Positions 27,718 to 37,487 are shown, counted from the stretch's first letter. The stretch is DNA of 64,000 nt from Muribaculaceae bacterium (GCA_017443765.1 JAFSYB010000025.1:1-64000); one strand, 5' to 3'. Made by a program: numbers and translations. Notes: generated from the letters alone by a model not told the origin.

Positions 27718-27827
27718 TGTGTTGAGGTGTTGGTTTTGACGTGCAAAGGTAGGCATTTTTGAGGACAACTCACGTCAAAGACACCCACTTTTTGCCATTG
27801 GGAAATCAAATTCCGTGCCTTGACTGG

Positions 27828-27857
27828 CTTGCAAATCGGGATTTTTGCGTAAATTTG
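27828..27857 (+). promoter_or_regulatory. Promoter of the GH20 gene
   Basis: CTTG (27828-27831), 18-bp spacer, TAAATTTG (27850-27857), 30 bp before the ATG at 27888. Confidence 0.55.
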
Positions 27858-27887
27858 CAATTTGAAACCAATCATGGAAGTTGCAAG

Positions 27888-30380
27888 ATGAGACAAATCA
27901 TGACCGTTTTGGTTGCGTGTGCCGCACTGCTGGCGGCCGCGCAGGCACCTGTTGCGGTGCGGTGGGAGATGGGACAGAACGATGCCGAGCCGGGGTGGTA
28001 CAGCTCGCGGCTGGTGGTCAAGAACATATCCGGCCACGCACTCGACAGGGAGTGGCAGCTGTTTTTCAACCAGTTCTCGCGCACGGTGAAACTACCCGTC
28101 GACGCGCCCGTTGACGTGCAAGAGGTGTCGACCACCTACTACCGCGTCGCGCCCAACGCGCACTACACGGCGCTGGCTGCCGGCGATTCGATGGTGGTGG
28201 ACCTGCTCATGCGCGGCACGATGGTCAACTACTGCTACCGTCCCCAAGGCGCCCACCTGGTGCTGAACGGCGACATGAGCCACCCGCTGCCCATCGACAT
28301 GGCGTGCGGCTTGCTCGACAAGCCCGGGCAGTGGCGCACCGGTGTCCCCTACCCCGACGGTGAATATATGTGGGCCTACAACGAGCGCATCAACGCCATT
28401 GGCGATGCCTACACAGGAAACGACTACGACATCTTCCCCACGCCCAAGCAGGTGGAAATCCACGACGGCTACTCGCGCTTGGGCTCGCTGGTGACCATTG
28501 AGCTGCCGCTATTACGGGGAAAACTGCTGCGTGGCTCGCGGCGTGCGCGGCAGCTGCTCGTCGAGGAGCTGCGCCGGCGCGGCATCTACACCGCCGCCGG
28601 GCAGAGCACTCGAATCAAGCTGCTCATCGCGCACTCCGGCTTGCAGCACATGGGGTTCGACGCCTACCATTTGACGGTGAACCAGGGTGAGATCACCATC
28701 GTGGCAGCCAACCCCGAGGGGTTGCTGAACGGCGTGAAGACGCTTGTGGCCGCCATCGACCACAGCAAGGGGCGACGGCTGCAGAATGTAGACGTGCGCG
28801 ACGGCGCCGACATCCCGCAACGCGGGTTCATGCTCGACATTGCCCGCAATTTCACGGGCTACGACGACCTGAAACGGTTCATCGACCTGCTCTCCTACTA
28901 CAAAATCAACCGCTTCCAGTTCCACTTCACCGACGACGAGGCGTGGCGGTTAGAGATCCCCGGTCTGCCCGAGCTCACCGAGGTGTGCTCGCGCCGCGGC
29001 TGCACGCTCACCGAGCGCGACTACCTGGCGCAGATTTTCGACGGCAACGGCAACCCCGACGACCCCACGCAGAGCGCCAACGGCTACATTACCCGCAAGC
29101 AGTTCATCGAGTTGCTGCGCTACGCGCACCAGCGCGGCATCAAGGTTGTGCCCGAGATAGAAACGCCCGGCCATGCCCGCGCTGCCATCGTGGCCATGCG
29201 CGCACGCCACGACAAATATGCCGCCGCCAATCCCGCGCTGGCCAACGAGTATGTGCTTTGGGACGACGAGAACACATCGGTCTACACCTCGGCGCAAAGC
29301 TACCACGACAATGTGCTCAACGTGGCCAGCGATGGCGTGTACCGCTTCCTGACCAAGGTGGTCGACGAGCTGGCGCTGATGTACAAGGCAGCGGGGCTGA
29401 AGCTCGATGTGGTGCACCTGGGCGGCGACGAGGTGGCAATGGCCGCCTGGAGCCAGTCGCCCGCCGTGCAGGCGCTCATGCAGCGCGAGGGCATCTCAGA
29501 TGCCCACGGCGTGAGCGAGTACTACCTGCGCCGCATAACAGGCATCCTCTACCCCCGCGGCATCCGCATCGAGGGTTGGCAGGAGGTGGCCCAGAACCAC
29601 AGCGCCGAGTTCAACGCCGAGATGACCCCGCGCATTGCCGGCGTGAACGCCTGGAGCACCGTGGGCAAGCGCGATGTGGTGCCCTACCAAATCGCCAACA
29701 GCGGCTACCCGGTCATCCTCTCAAACGTGACGAATTTCTATATGGACATGGGCTACAGCTGGCACCAGTACGAGCAAGGGCTGCACTGGGGCGGCAAGGT
29801 AGATGAGCTGGACTCGTGGAGCGCCCTGCCGTGGAACATCTACGCCAGCGCACGCACACAAATCGACGGCACGCCCATCGACCCGGCAGGCAACAGCACC
29901 GGCAAACCCGCCCTGGAGCACCGGGAAAACATCGTGGGGGTGCAGGCACAGCTCTGGGCCGAGACCATCCGCAATTTCGACCAGGTGCAGTACCTTGCGC
30001 TGCCCAAGGTGCTGGGGCTGGTGGAGCGCGGCTGGAACGCCTCGCCGGCCTGGGCCGCCAACCTGGCCGACCCGCGCCCTTACCACGAAGCCATGCACCA
30101 ATACAGCCTGAAAATCGGCACCCGCGAGCTGCCGCTGCTCGCCAGCCAGGGCTACAACTTCCGCATTGGCCCACCGGGCATCCACATCGAGGGCGGAATG
30201 GTGCACATCAACACCCAGTACCCCGGCGTGAAGGTGCACTACACGCTCGACGGTAGCGAGCCCACCCAGCAGTCGCCCTTGTGGACCGCCCCCGTGCCGC
30301 TGCCCGACGGCACCACTGTGGTCAAGGCTCGCGCCTATTACCTGAACAAGGAAAGTGTCACCACCCAGCAGCGGCTGTGA
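27888..30380 (+). CDS. GH20 beta-N-acetylhexosaminidase
   Basis: 830 residues from the ATG at 27888, with a signal peptide. The N-terminal domain (WEMGQNDAEPGWYSSRLVV) is the carbohydrate-binding CHB_HEX-type domain. A GH20b domain around residues 180-300 precedes the catalytic barrel, which has GFMLDIARNF, HFTDDEAWRLEIPGLPELTE and the Asp-Glu pair in VVHLGGDEVAMAAW. The C-terminal YTLDGSEPTQQSP is the chitobiase C-terminal domain. It removes terminal GlcNAc or GalNAc from host glycans or chito-oligomers in the periplasm or at the surface. All four domains of the long GH20 architecture are present. Confidence 0.95.
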   Translation: MRQIMTVLVACAALLAAAQAPVAVRWEMGQNDAEPGWYSSRLVVKNISGHALDREWQLFFNQFSRTVKLPVDAPVDVQEVSTTYYRVAPNAHYTALAAGDSMVVDLLMRGTMVNYCYRPQGAHLVLNGDMSHPLPIDMACGLLDKPGQWRTGVPYPDGEYMWAYNERINAIGDAYTGNDYDIFPTPKQVEIHDGYSRLGSLVTIELPLLRGKLLRGSRRARQLLVEELRRRGIYTAAGQSTRIKLLIAHSGLQHMGFDAYHLTVNQGEITIVAANPEGLLNGVKTLVAAIDHSKGRRLQNVDVRDGADIPQRGFMLDIARNFTGYDDLKRFIDLLSYYKINRFQFHFTDDEAWRLEIPGLPELTEVCSRRGCTLTERDYLAQIFDGNGNPDDPTQSANGYITRKQFIELLRYAHQRGIKVVPEIETPGHARAAIVAMRARHDKYAAANPALANEYVLWDDENTSVYTSAQSYHDNVLNVASDGVYRFLTKVVDELALMYKAAGLKLDVVHLGGDEVAMAAWSQSPAVQALMQREGISDAHGVSEYYLRRITGILYPRGIRIEGWQEVAQNHSAEFNAEMTPRIAGVNAWSTVGKRDVVPYQIANSGYPVILSNVTNFYMDMGYSWHQYEQGLHWGGKVDELDSWSALPWNIYASARTQIDGTPIDPAGNSTGKPALEHRENIVGVQAQLWAETIRNFDQVQYLALPKVLGLVERGWNASPAWAANLADPRPYHEAMHQYSLKIGTRELPLLASQGYNFRIGPPGIHIEGGMVHINTQYPGVKVHYTLDGSEPTQQSPLWTAPVPLPDGTTVVKARAYYLNKESVTTQQRL

Positions 30381-30416
30381 TTCCGACCCATGGGAGGGCG
30401 TCATCGGGAAAAAGAC

Positions 30417-30540
30417 ATAAGAACATAAGCCCTTGATTGCGGTTGGCTGAAGAACACAAGCCTTTGACTGCGGTTGGCTGAAGAATATATGGAGGCTTGA
30501 TTGGCTTTCTGTTATCCATTTTTGCGCTGTGGCATTTGGG
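30417..30540 (+). repeat. 31-bp repeat array (2 units) with conserved tail
   Basis: Units 30417-30447 and 30448-30478 match the 22016 family. The tail from 30479 (TGAAGAATATATGG, then TTGATTGGCTTTCTGTTATCC) matches the tail at 22202. It lies between convergent genes in the gene-free stretch 30381-30774; in the rest of that stretch I see no gene, only short AATTCG-type direct repeats near 30695-30720. Confidence 0.88.
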
Positions 30541-30774
30541 TAGACTAATGACTACCATAGCGGCGATTATCCGTATACTTTGGCTTTATAGCGGATAGCA
30601 TGGGCGGCTTCATGCCATACCGCCTTTTGGTGGTGTGGTGCGGTGCCGAGATAGAACGACTAATGATGACGACAAGCTGAACAACTCCTTAAATTCGCCT
30701 AATTCGTGCAATTCGCATTGAGTATAAATTACCCACACAAAACGTTACAGAACCAATACTTTTGCCCCTTTTGT

Positions 30775-32214
30775 TCATTTAGTGGAATCAATCATGTTGA
30801 CGGCATTGAGCCATCGGTTGGAGAGCAGCCTTGCCAGGAAGATTAGTCCACGGAAGCACAACTCGATGCACATGGCCGTCCACACGCCGGCGAGTCCCAT
30901 CGTGCCCACAAGCAAGGCGGCCAGGGTGATGCGCACAACCCAAATGCACAGGGCGTTCATCCAGCAGGGTGCCAGCGTGTCGCCGGCCCCCACAAACACG
31001 CCATAGGTGACCATCGAGGCTGCGAACAGCGGCTCGGCGAAAGCCTCGATGCGCAACACCTGCACGCCCAGGGCAGCCACCTCGCGAATGGGCGTCATCA
31101 GCGCCATCACCTGCGGCGCACCCACATAGAGCAGCACGCCCATCACACCCATCACCGCCATGCCCATGCCCACCGTAATGTGGGCAAAGCGGCGCGCAAG
31201 GTAGCGGCGGCGCGCACCCACACTCTGACCCACCAGCGTGGTGGCGGCCTCTTCCATGCCAACGCCCGGCATGTAGCACAGGCTCTCGGCAGTGACGGCA
31301 AACGCATTGGCGGCAATGGCAACGCTGCCCAACGGAGCCACGATGGCAATGAGCACCACCTGGGCCACGTTCATGATCATGTGCTGCAAGCCGATGGGGG
31401 CGCCAATGCGGAACGCCCGTCGCACACAAGCGCGGCGCGGGCGGTAGCTGCCGCTGTCGCGGGTCAAGCGCAGCACATCGCTGCGCACCACCAGATACCA
31501 CACCATCATCAGGCACACCAGCACCTCGGCCAGGATAGTGCCCATCGCCGCACCGGTCACGCCCAGGCCCAGCCCGGGCACCGAAACGGCGTGGCCGCAC
31601 ACCACCAGGTGGCGCGTGGGAAAGATGAACAGGAAATTGAACACCACGTCGAGCACGCACATGAGCACGTTCAGGAGGCTGGGGACACGCATATTGCCGC
31701 TGCAACGCAACATTCCGCCAGCCAGGAACTCCAGCATGAGGAACGGAATGCCGAGAATGAAAACAAGGAAATAAGCCGATGCCTGCCTTGTGATGCCCTC
31801 GTGAGCGCCAAGCCACAAGGGCAGCGGGCCGCTCACAGCCACACCCAGCGCGGTGATGGCCAGCGCCACAAGCGAGCACGCCACAATGGCCTGGCGCAAC
31901 ACCGAGCGCGCCCGCGCAAACCGGCCAGCGCCAATCAGGTGCGCCACCTGCACCGCAAAGCCCGCTGTCACCGCGCTGCACAGTCCGCCAAAGAGCCACA
32001 GCGACGGCCACACCAAGCCAATGGCAGCGGCATCGTCGGCCCCAAGGCGACCCACCATGGCGGCGTCGATATACTGCATCACAATCGATGACAGCTGCGC
32101 CAGCATGGCCGGCACACTCAGGCGCACCGACAGCAGCACCTGCTCGCGTGTGCTCATCGCGGCCCCGTCACGGATTTTGGCCAACAGGCTCTCGGTGGTG
32201 ACTCGGAATTTCAT
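30775..32214 (-). CDS. MATE-family multidrug/Na+ antiporter
   Basis: 479 residues from the ATG at 32214 (MKFRVTTESLLAKIRDG); an internal ATG at 32157 is possible, but I prefer the longer start because it gives an amphipathic N-terminus before helix 1. Twelve hydrophobic helices form two MatE repeats. The first carries SVPAMLAQLSSIVMQYIDAAMVG and the second RIGAPIGLQHMIMNVAQVVL. It probably exports cationic or organic compounds across the inner membrane using Na+ or H+. It is a lone gene with no adjacent regulator. Confidence 0.92.
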   Translation of the reverse strand: MKFRVTTESLLAKIRDGAAMSTREQVLLSVRLSVPAMLAQLSSIVMQYIDAAMVGRLGADDAAAIGLVWPSLWLFGGLCSAVTAGFAVQVAHLIGAGRFARARSVLRQAIVACSLVALAITALGVAVSGPLPLWLGAHEGITRQASAYFLVFILGIPFLMLEFLAGGMLRCSGNMRVPSLLNVLMCVLDVVFNFLFIFPTRHLVVCGHAVSVPGLGLGVTGAAMGTILAEVLVCLMMVWYLVVRSDVLRLTRDSGSYRPRRACVRRAFRIGAPIGLQHMIMNVAQVVLIAIVAPLGSVAIAANAFAVTAESLCYMPGVGMEEAATTLVGQSVGARRRYLARRFAHITVGMGMAVMGVMGVLLYVGAPQVMALMTPIREVAALGVQVLRIEAFAEPLFAASMVTYGVFVGAGDTLAPCWMNALCIWVVRITLAALLVGTMGLAGVWTAMCIELCFRGLIFLARLLSNRWLNAVNMIDSTK

Positions 32215-32332
32215 AGCAATCAAGCCGCAAAGGTAGCACATCTTCGTCGAACAGCCACCATCTCGGAGCCGCAAAAGCACGCTATCCCGAAAAAATGGAG
32301 CAAAATCGCGCTGTATGTGAAAAAAAGTTTGT

Positions 32333-32760
32333 AACTTTGCACCTTGTGAATTGGAACCGCGCCAGTGCGCGGGCCGCGATTTTCACACACTCCCACGTCG
32401 AGAAGCTGCCGCCGCTTGTAGGGCGCGCAGAGGAAGAGGGTGGGATCTACTTATTGACACAGGCGTTTTCTGGAACGCTTTGGTTTTGACGGTTCGAGAA
32501 TCTCGCAAATTCTGAAACAGATTGTCAAAAAAACAAAGCAACGGAAACGCCCCTTGGGATGATAGTTCATCATGGCCATCAGGAGGCTTCGGGTTCGTCC
32601 CGGGCCACCGGTGGGTTGATATATCATCGACGTGGGGCTTTCGGCGTTGCTCATTCCGACAATCTGGGCAATGCGAGAGCCTTCGAATCGTGGAACCGAG
32701 CAACCGACTTGGCTCCACGTTCTGTGTTTAGTGTGTTACAAAACAATGAAGCGTCCTGCC
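32333..32760 (+). ncRNA. Candidate structured non-coding RNA
   Basis: A TAACTTTG -7-like box (32333-32340) is followed by about 400 bp with no convincing protein but strong, nested pairing. GGCGTTTTC/GGAAACGCC encloses GCTTTG/CAAAGC, TTTTGAC/GTCAAAA and AGAAT/ATTCT as one rod at about 32462-32557. GATGATA pairs with TATCATC (about 32560-32628). GGCTTTC/GAGAGCC encloses GCGTTGC/GCAATGC (about 32636-32685) with G-U wobbles. Upstream, TCCCAC pairs with GTGGGA. It does not contain RNase P, tmRNA or SRP signatures that I can find. Only the strand is suggested by the -7 box; the end points are approximate. This covers most of the gene-free stretch 32215-32878. Confidence 0.45.
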
Positions 32761-32878
32761 GGGGCCGGGACGAAAAAAAAGAAAAAAAACAATTCAGTTG
32801 GGTTACTTTGCCCCGCGATGGCGCATTATCGGTAGCAGAGGAACAATTCCCAACCAACCATTAAACACATTATTAAAT

Positions 32879-32926
32879 ATGGCAAACAACCAATCCACCC
32901 AAATTCACACCACAGGCGAAACGGCT
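32879..32926 (+). pseudogene. Beheaded ORF: 16 codons left of an insertion element
   Basis: An ATG at 32879 after an A/T-rich leader opens MANNQSTQIHTTGETA and then meets the inverted repeat of the insertion element at 32927; the frame runs on into the element and stops at 32962. It looks like the start of a gene whose remainder was displaced. I cannot identify the gene. Confidence 0.4.
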
Positions 32927-34588
32927 CCTGACTTCGACACTTTTTTGAAGGATAAATTTTAACCTCCTAAAAATCAGTTGGTAAGAATTTTGGTTGCAAA
33001 AAAATGGGTGTCCCGCGTAAAGATTCGTTAACTTTGCGGCATGTTTGTCTGCAGAAAACGCAATGCAAGTGGCACCAGCAGCGTCCAGGTCGTGATGAAA
33101 GATCGCGGCCGTTATGTCGTGGTGCGCTCTTTTGGCGCATCTGCCGATGAGAACAAGCTTGGCGAGCTTGAGAGAAAGGCTCATGACTACATCATACGTT
33201 ATGGAGGTCAGCAAGTCATTGATTTTTCTGTCCAGTCGCGAACCTCGGAACTTCGTCAATTGTCAGGCAGCATCCAATCAATCGTGCAGAACGGCCCCCA
33301 CTTGCTACTCGACCGAGTCTATGACAATGTCGGGTTCAACCAGTTTGAGAGCGATATGCTCCGCAATCTTGTCGTGTCCCGCATCTGCCAGCCCCGCAGT
33401 AAGTTGGCAACAGTAGATTATCTGCGCCGCGCGTGAGGTGTTGATGTTGAGGTGCACACGATATACCGTTTCATGGACAAGCTGGACGAGATTTTTCGTC
33501 AACGCGTCCAGCAGATAAGCGTGGAACACACGAGACGTTTGTTGGGCGGAAAGATAGGCATCGTGTTCTACGATGTGACCACGCTCTACTTTGAGACGGC
33601 ACATGAGGACAAGTTGCGGTCGCCGGGGTTCTCAAAGGACGGCAAGACCGCGGAGACGCAGATTGTGCTCGGATTGCTTGTGAGCATGGACGGCTATCCG
33701 TTGTCCTACTCCGTGTTCAACGGCTCGCAGTACGAGGGGCGGACAATGATACCGATTATTGATGATTTTGTGCAGCGTTTTGAGCTGACCGATTTCGTGG
33801 TTGTCGCCGACGCTTGACTTCTTTCCCGCAAGAACATTGACCTGCTCAAAGCCGCCGGCTACAAGTTCATCCTTGCGGGACGCATCAAGAAAGAGAGCAA
33901 GAGCGTGTGTGACTGGGTGCTCGGCTTGCCCAAAGATCCGGACAAGTTGCACGAAACGACAATCAACGGTGACGAACGCATCATTGTGAGTTACTCGAAC
34001 TCGCGCGCCAAGAAAGACGCCCACAACCGCGAGAAAGGCATTGCAAGGCTGCGCAAGGCATACGTATCCGGAAAGGTCAGCAAGAAGAACATCAACCAAC
34101 GTGGCTACAACAAGTTTCTCGTGGTCGAAGATGAGGTGCATGTCAGTATTGACGAGCAGAAAATCGCCGAAGACGCACGTTGGGATGGCCTCAAGAGCTT
34201 TGTGACTAACACAGACCTTGAGGCGAGCGTGGTTATCGAGAGGTGCCATGAACTTTGGGGCGTGGAGCGGGCATTCAGGGTGGTGAAGGGACAATTGGAA
34301 ACAAGGCCGATTTTCCACTTTACCGAGCGACGCATCGAGGCTCACATCTGCATCTGCTTCATGGCGTACAAGGTCTATAAGGAACTCGAGCGGCTGCTCA
34401 AGACATTGGGCATTGACCTCGGCGTGGACAAGGCAATGGACATTGCCAAGACCATATCAACCGTCACATTCGCTCTGTCAGACGGATTGACTGCCCATCA
34501 AATCGTACTTACAACGCCTGAGCAGAGACTTCTGACACCCCTGCTGCCAAGCATCGGCTGATTTGGGTGTCCCATTGTCGAAGTCAGG
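32927..34588 (+). mobile_element. IS1634-like insertion sequence, decayed
   Basis: Perfect 13-bp terminal inverted repeats CCTGACTTCGACA (32927-32939) and TGTCGAAGTCAGG (34576-34588) bracket one transposase reading frame. The flanking bases (ACGGCT on the left, TTATAG on the right) do not form a target duplication. This suggests a rearrangement since insertion or misjudged ends. A TAACTTTG box at 33029-33036 could be the transposase promoter. A direct repeat TGGGTGTCCC near 33006 and 34564 lies just inside both ends. Confidence 0.8.
33041..34561 (+). pseudogene. IS1634-family DDE transposase interrupted by two in-frame TGA codons
   Basis: One continuous frame from MFVCRKRNASGTSSVQVV to the stop at 34559-34561 would give 506 residues. 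It is broken by TGA at 33434-33436 (after VDYLRRA) and TGA at 33815-33817 (after VVVADA). There is no frameshift. The DDE residues are recognisable: VFYDVTTLYFE (first Asp), VVVADA (second Asp) and IERCHELWGVERAF (Glu region), typical of IS1634/IS4-superfamily enzymes. At the second stop relatives usually have Gly (ADAG), so GGA to TGA is the likely change. Other genes in the window use TGA as a normal stop, so recoding is unlikely and the element is probably inactive. Confidence 0.85.
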
Positions 34589-34641
34589 TTATAGTTGTGG
34601 TGGATCTGGCATTGAGCAATTCTGACATCTGTATGATGCAT

Positions 34642-34678
34642 AAGCCCTACGATGGGCATTTGAGCTATCGTGGGGCTT
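34642..34678 (+). terminator. Hairpin after the insertion sequence
   Basis: AAGCCCTACGAT (34642-34653) and ATCGTGGGGCTT (34667-34678) pair over 12 bp with one wobble, followed by TGTTTGCTTG. It is probably the old terminator of a gene displaced by the element. Confidence 0.5.
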
Positions 34679-34715
34679 GTTTGCTTGAACACCAGCCACC
34701 GTCACCCTATTTGTT

Positions 34716-35338
34716 ATGCCCTGTCGCTCACAGCCCGAAATAGCAGAAAGCATTTGGCAACACACGCTGCAAACAATCAGTGAAACTCCTCACGAGAAAC
34801 TGAAAGACTGCGGCACAGCCAGCACTGCCATTTTCACCGATTCCTCGGCCTTGCTGGGGATTCATCAGGCAAACGATTACAGCATATTCTTGCGTCGCCT
34901 CACCGCCGATGACTCACCCGGGCTTGCGATGCTGATGGCAACCCCGATATTTCACGATATCTGAATGGTCTTGCAGCGGTTGCCAACAACATTCAAGCCG
35001 CCCTTGAGTATATCGACATTTTCTCAACAAGTGCCAGCAACCTGCGAGCTGTGCTGCTGGGAGTTTTCGGGGCTGACAACGACAATGATGCCAAGACTTG
35101 GCCATTAATTGGTATCACGGGGGCTGTTGACCTCAAGAGCGAACGCCCGGCAATATTTTTTGCCATTGAGCCACGCTATCGCCGTCAGGGTATCGGCAAG
35201 GCAGTAGTGCAAACCGTTACCGCAGCATTACATGTTTTCGGTTACAGAATCATCTCGGCCCATGTCAATGCAGAAAACACTGCAAGCCAACAACTGCTTG
35301 CCGCTGTAGGATTCCTGCACGAGGGTCAGGAATGGTGA
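34716..35338 (+). pseudogene. GNAT-family acetyltransferase, frameshifted
   Basis: The first part opens MPCRSQPEIAESIWQHTL and reaches DYSIFLRRLTADDSPGLAMLMA. Near 34939-34945 one base is missing (GCAACCCC where GCAAACCCC would keep the frame). After the shift the sequence continues NPDISRYLNGLAAVANNI to the acetyl-CoA loop RYRRQGIGKAVVQTV and NTASQQLLAAVGFLHEGQEW. The GNAT core is thus complete but out of frame. It probably acetylated the N-terminus of a ribosomal protein or a small molecule, as RimJ-like relatives do. It sits in the decayed zone beside the insertion sequence. Confidence 0.75.
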
Positions 35339-35360
35339 TGCAAGGCCATCTCCCGCCGCC

Positions 35361-37309
35361 ATGGCCGCTCGCGATGAGTTCACCGCCGATGAGCTCGACG
35401 AGCTGTTCGAGCTGCGCAACACGCCCGCGGCACACTACATCTTGATGAACGACATCGACCTGACGGAGTTCATTCAAGATGAGAACCCCACGATGGGTTG
35501 GACGCCCATCCCCGACTTCAGCGGCGAACTTGACGGCAACGGCATGACACTCAGCGGCCTGTTCATCAACCGCTCCAGCCAGAGCGGTGTGGGTCTGTTC
35601 TCGAGCCTGAGCGGCAGCACCGCCACGGTGCACGACCTGATTATCGACGCGCCGCGCATCACCGGCGGCAACTACACCGCTGTGATTGCCGGGCAAGGCA
35701 CGGGCATCTTCTACAACATCACCGTCAACGAACCGGTGATGACAGGTGCTTCTTATTCTGGAATCGTGACAGGTGACGGCGGAGGAAACATTCATGATGC
35801 AACCATCACCTCTCCAAGGGTTTCATCTGCAAGCAACCGCATCGGCATAATCACAGGAGAGGTGAGTAAAGAGAATACGGAAATCTACAACATCACCATT
35901 ACCAACGCCCAAGTGGCAGGCGGTACATACGTGGGTGGCATTGTTGGTGGCATGGGGAATGTTACGGAAACGTCTGGTTCTTTCTATGTAACAAGCCGCA
36001 CTATCAGCAAGAACCATTACTGTGGCACGATTCAGTCTGCGAGCAGCTACGCGGGGGCATCGTGGGCTATGAGCGCAATTACATGACAGGTAATGGTAGT
36101 TTCAACACCATCAACAACAATATCATCGAAGGACGGATCCTGAGCAGAGGCAGCAGTGTTGGAGGCGTTTTGGGATACCGGGACACCAGAGACTACAACG
36201 GCGAAACCACCACCTCGTACACCTATATGTCGAATAATGTGTGCGTGATGGACACGATTACCGGTTCTAACAGCAGCACGCTCCGGCGCATTCAGAACAA
36301 CGTCGCAAGCAGCACCCACGTGGGTAACAACTACGCCCTGGCCACGCTGGCGCTGATGGTCGGCGACCAGCAGGTGGCGGTGACAGCCGACGACATCTAC
36401 AACGGCATCAGCTACGGCGGCCGCACACTGAAGCGCGCCTCGACGTGGCAGGGCATCGGCTACGACAACTCGTGGACGATTGTCGACGGGCAGTACCCCT
36501 GGCTGTCGATGCAGTGCGCCCCGCCGGTGGTGACCTCGGCCACGGGCGGCACGGTTGCCAGCACCGCCGAGGGCAACGGCTCGGTGTATGTGCTGGTGGG
36601 CGAGAAGCTGTACACCGGCACGGTGAGCGGCGGCACGTGGAGCGTGGCCGTCGACGCGCTGTCGGCTGGCGATGAGGTGCGCGTGAGCGTGGAAACGGGC
36701 GGCAAGATGCCGTCGGTGCTCGTGAACGCGTCGGCCAGCGAGGATGGTGGCGATGAGCCGGGCCCGGGCGGCGACGACCCGCAGCCAAGCGACAACGAGG
36801 TGGTGCTGAAGGTTACCGCGCCCTACAGCACGTTCACCCCGGCCAAGGGCGTGACGCTGCGCGGCGTGGAGGGTGTGAAAGCCTACGCCGCCACGGCCTA
36901 CAGCGAGGGCAAGGTGACGCTCACCGAGGTGCAGGAGATTGCCGCCGGGCAAGGCGTGCTTGTGGTGGCCCTGCCGGGCACCTATCTGCTGCCCACCGCC
37001 AATGTGAGTACCTGCCAAAGCACCTATCTGGTGGGGTGCGTGTCGACGACCACGGTGAGCCGCTGCACTTCGGCCTACAGCAACCTGGTGCTTATCGAGG
37101 GCAATGCCGACACGGCACGGTTTGCCAGCGTGACCACCTCGACCACGGTGCCCGCCGGCAAGGCCTACCTGAGGCTGCCGCTCGCCGGAGTGGCCTCCGG
37201 CTCGTTTGCACTGCAGTTCAAGGTGGACAACGCCGGCGACATCAACGGCGACGGCACCATCGACGTGATTGACGTGAACGCAATCATCAACCTGATCCTG
37301 GGGCACTAA
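35361..37309 (+). pseudogene. GLUG-motif/adhesin-like surface protein, truncated and frameshifted, with C-terminal dockerin-like loop
   Basis: The first open part (from 35361) lacks a signal peptide and starts inside a domain (FTADELDELFELRNTPAAHY). It holds GLUG-like repeats (GELDGNGMTLSGLFIN, GGTYVGGIVGGMGN). At a G5 tract (36053-36057) the frame shifts: one more G would turn SSYAGAS into SSYAGGIVGYERNY, which is the second open part (36062 on). That part continues with repeats, a Gly/Asp/Pro linker, a beta-domain (FTPAKGVTLRGVEGVKAYAA) and a dockerin-like loop GDINGDGTIDVIDVN at the very end. Missing start plus shift make this a remnant or a phase-off allele of an adhesin. Confidence 0.75.
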
Positions 37310-37337
37310 CCACAGCGACCGACGAGAAATCAGAATC

Positions 37338-37446
37338 AGACATAAGAACATAAGCACATAAGCCCCGATGCAAGAAACCCGGAGCAATGGAATTATGTTC
37401 TTTTGGCAACCCAGAGCAATGGCTTATGTTCTTATGTCTTTTTTAA
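37338..37446 (+). terminator. 18-bp perfect stem with U-run after the adhesin
   Basis: AGACATAAGAACATAAGC (37338-37355) pairs perfectly with GCTTATGTTCTTATGTCT (37422-37439), then TTTTTT. The loop is 66 nt. The left arm shares its sequence with the first half of the 31-bp repeat unit at 30417. Confidence 0.7.
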
Positions 37447-37456
37447 TTGTAGTCAT

Positions 37457-37487
37457 TTTGCCGTGAGGCAAAAAAGCAGTAACTTTG
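37457..37487 (+). promoter_or_regulatory. Strong promoter with almost no leader
   Basis: TTTG (37457-37460), 19-bp spacer, TAACTTTG (37480-37487); the next ATG starts at 37495, only 7 bp after the -7 box. This matches the Bacteroides consensus very well and implies a leaderless transcript. Confidence 0.7.

Noticed and set aside
32562-32640. tRNA-like element (GGTTCGTCCC)
   Set aside because: No acceptor stem, anticodon arm or CCA-compatible fold could be drawn; the motif fits the larger structured-RNA candidate instead.
33041-34561. UGA recoding as a property of this organism
   Set aside because: Many intact genes in the window end in TGA (for example the lipid kinase neighbours, cls partner and transposase itself), so TGA is a normal stop here.
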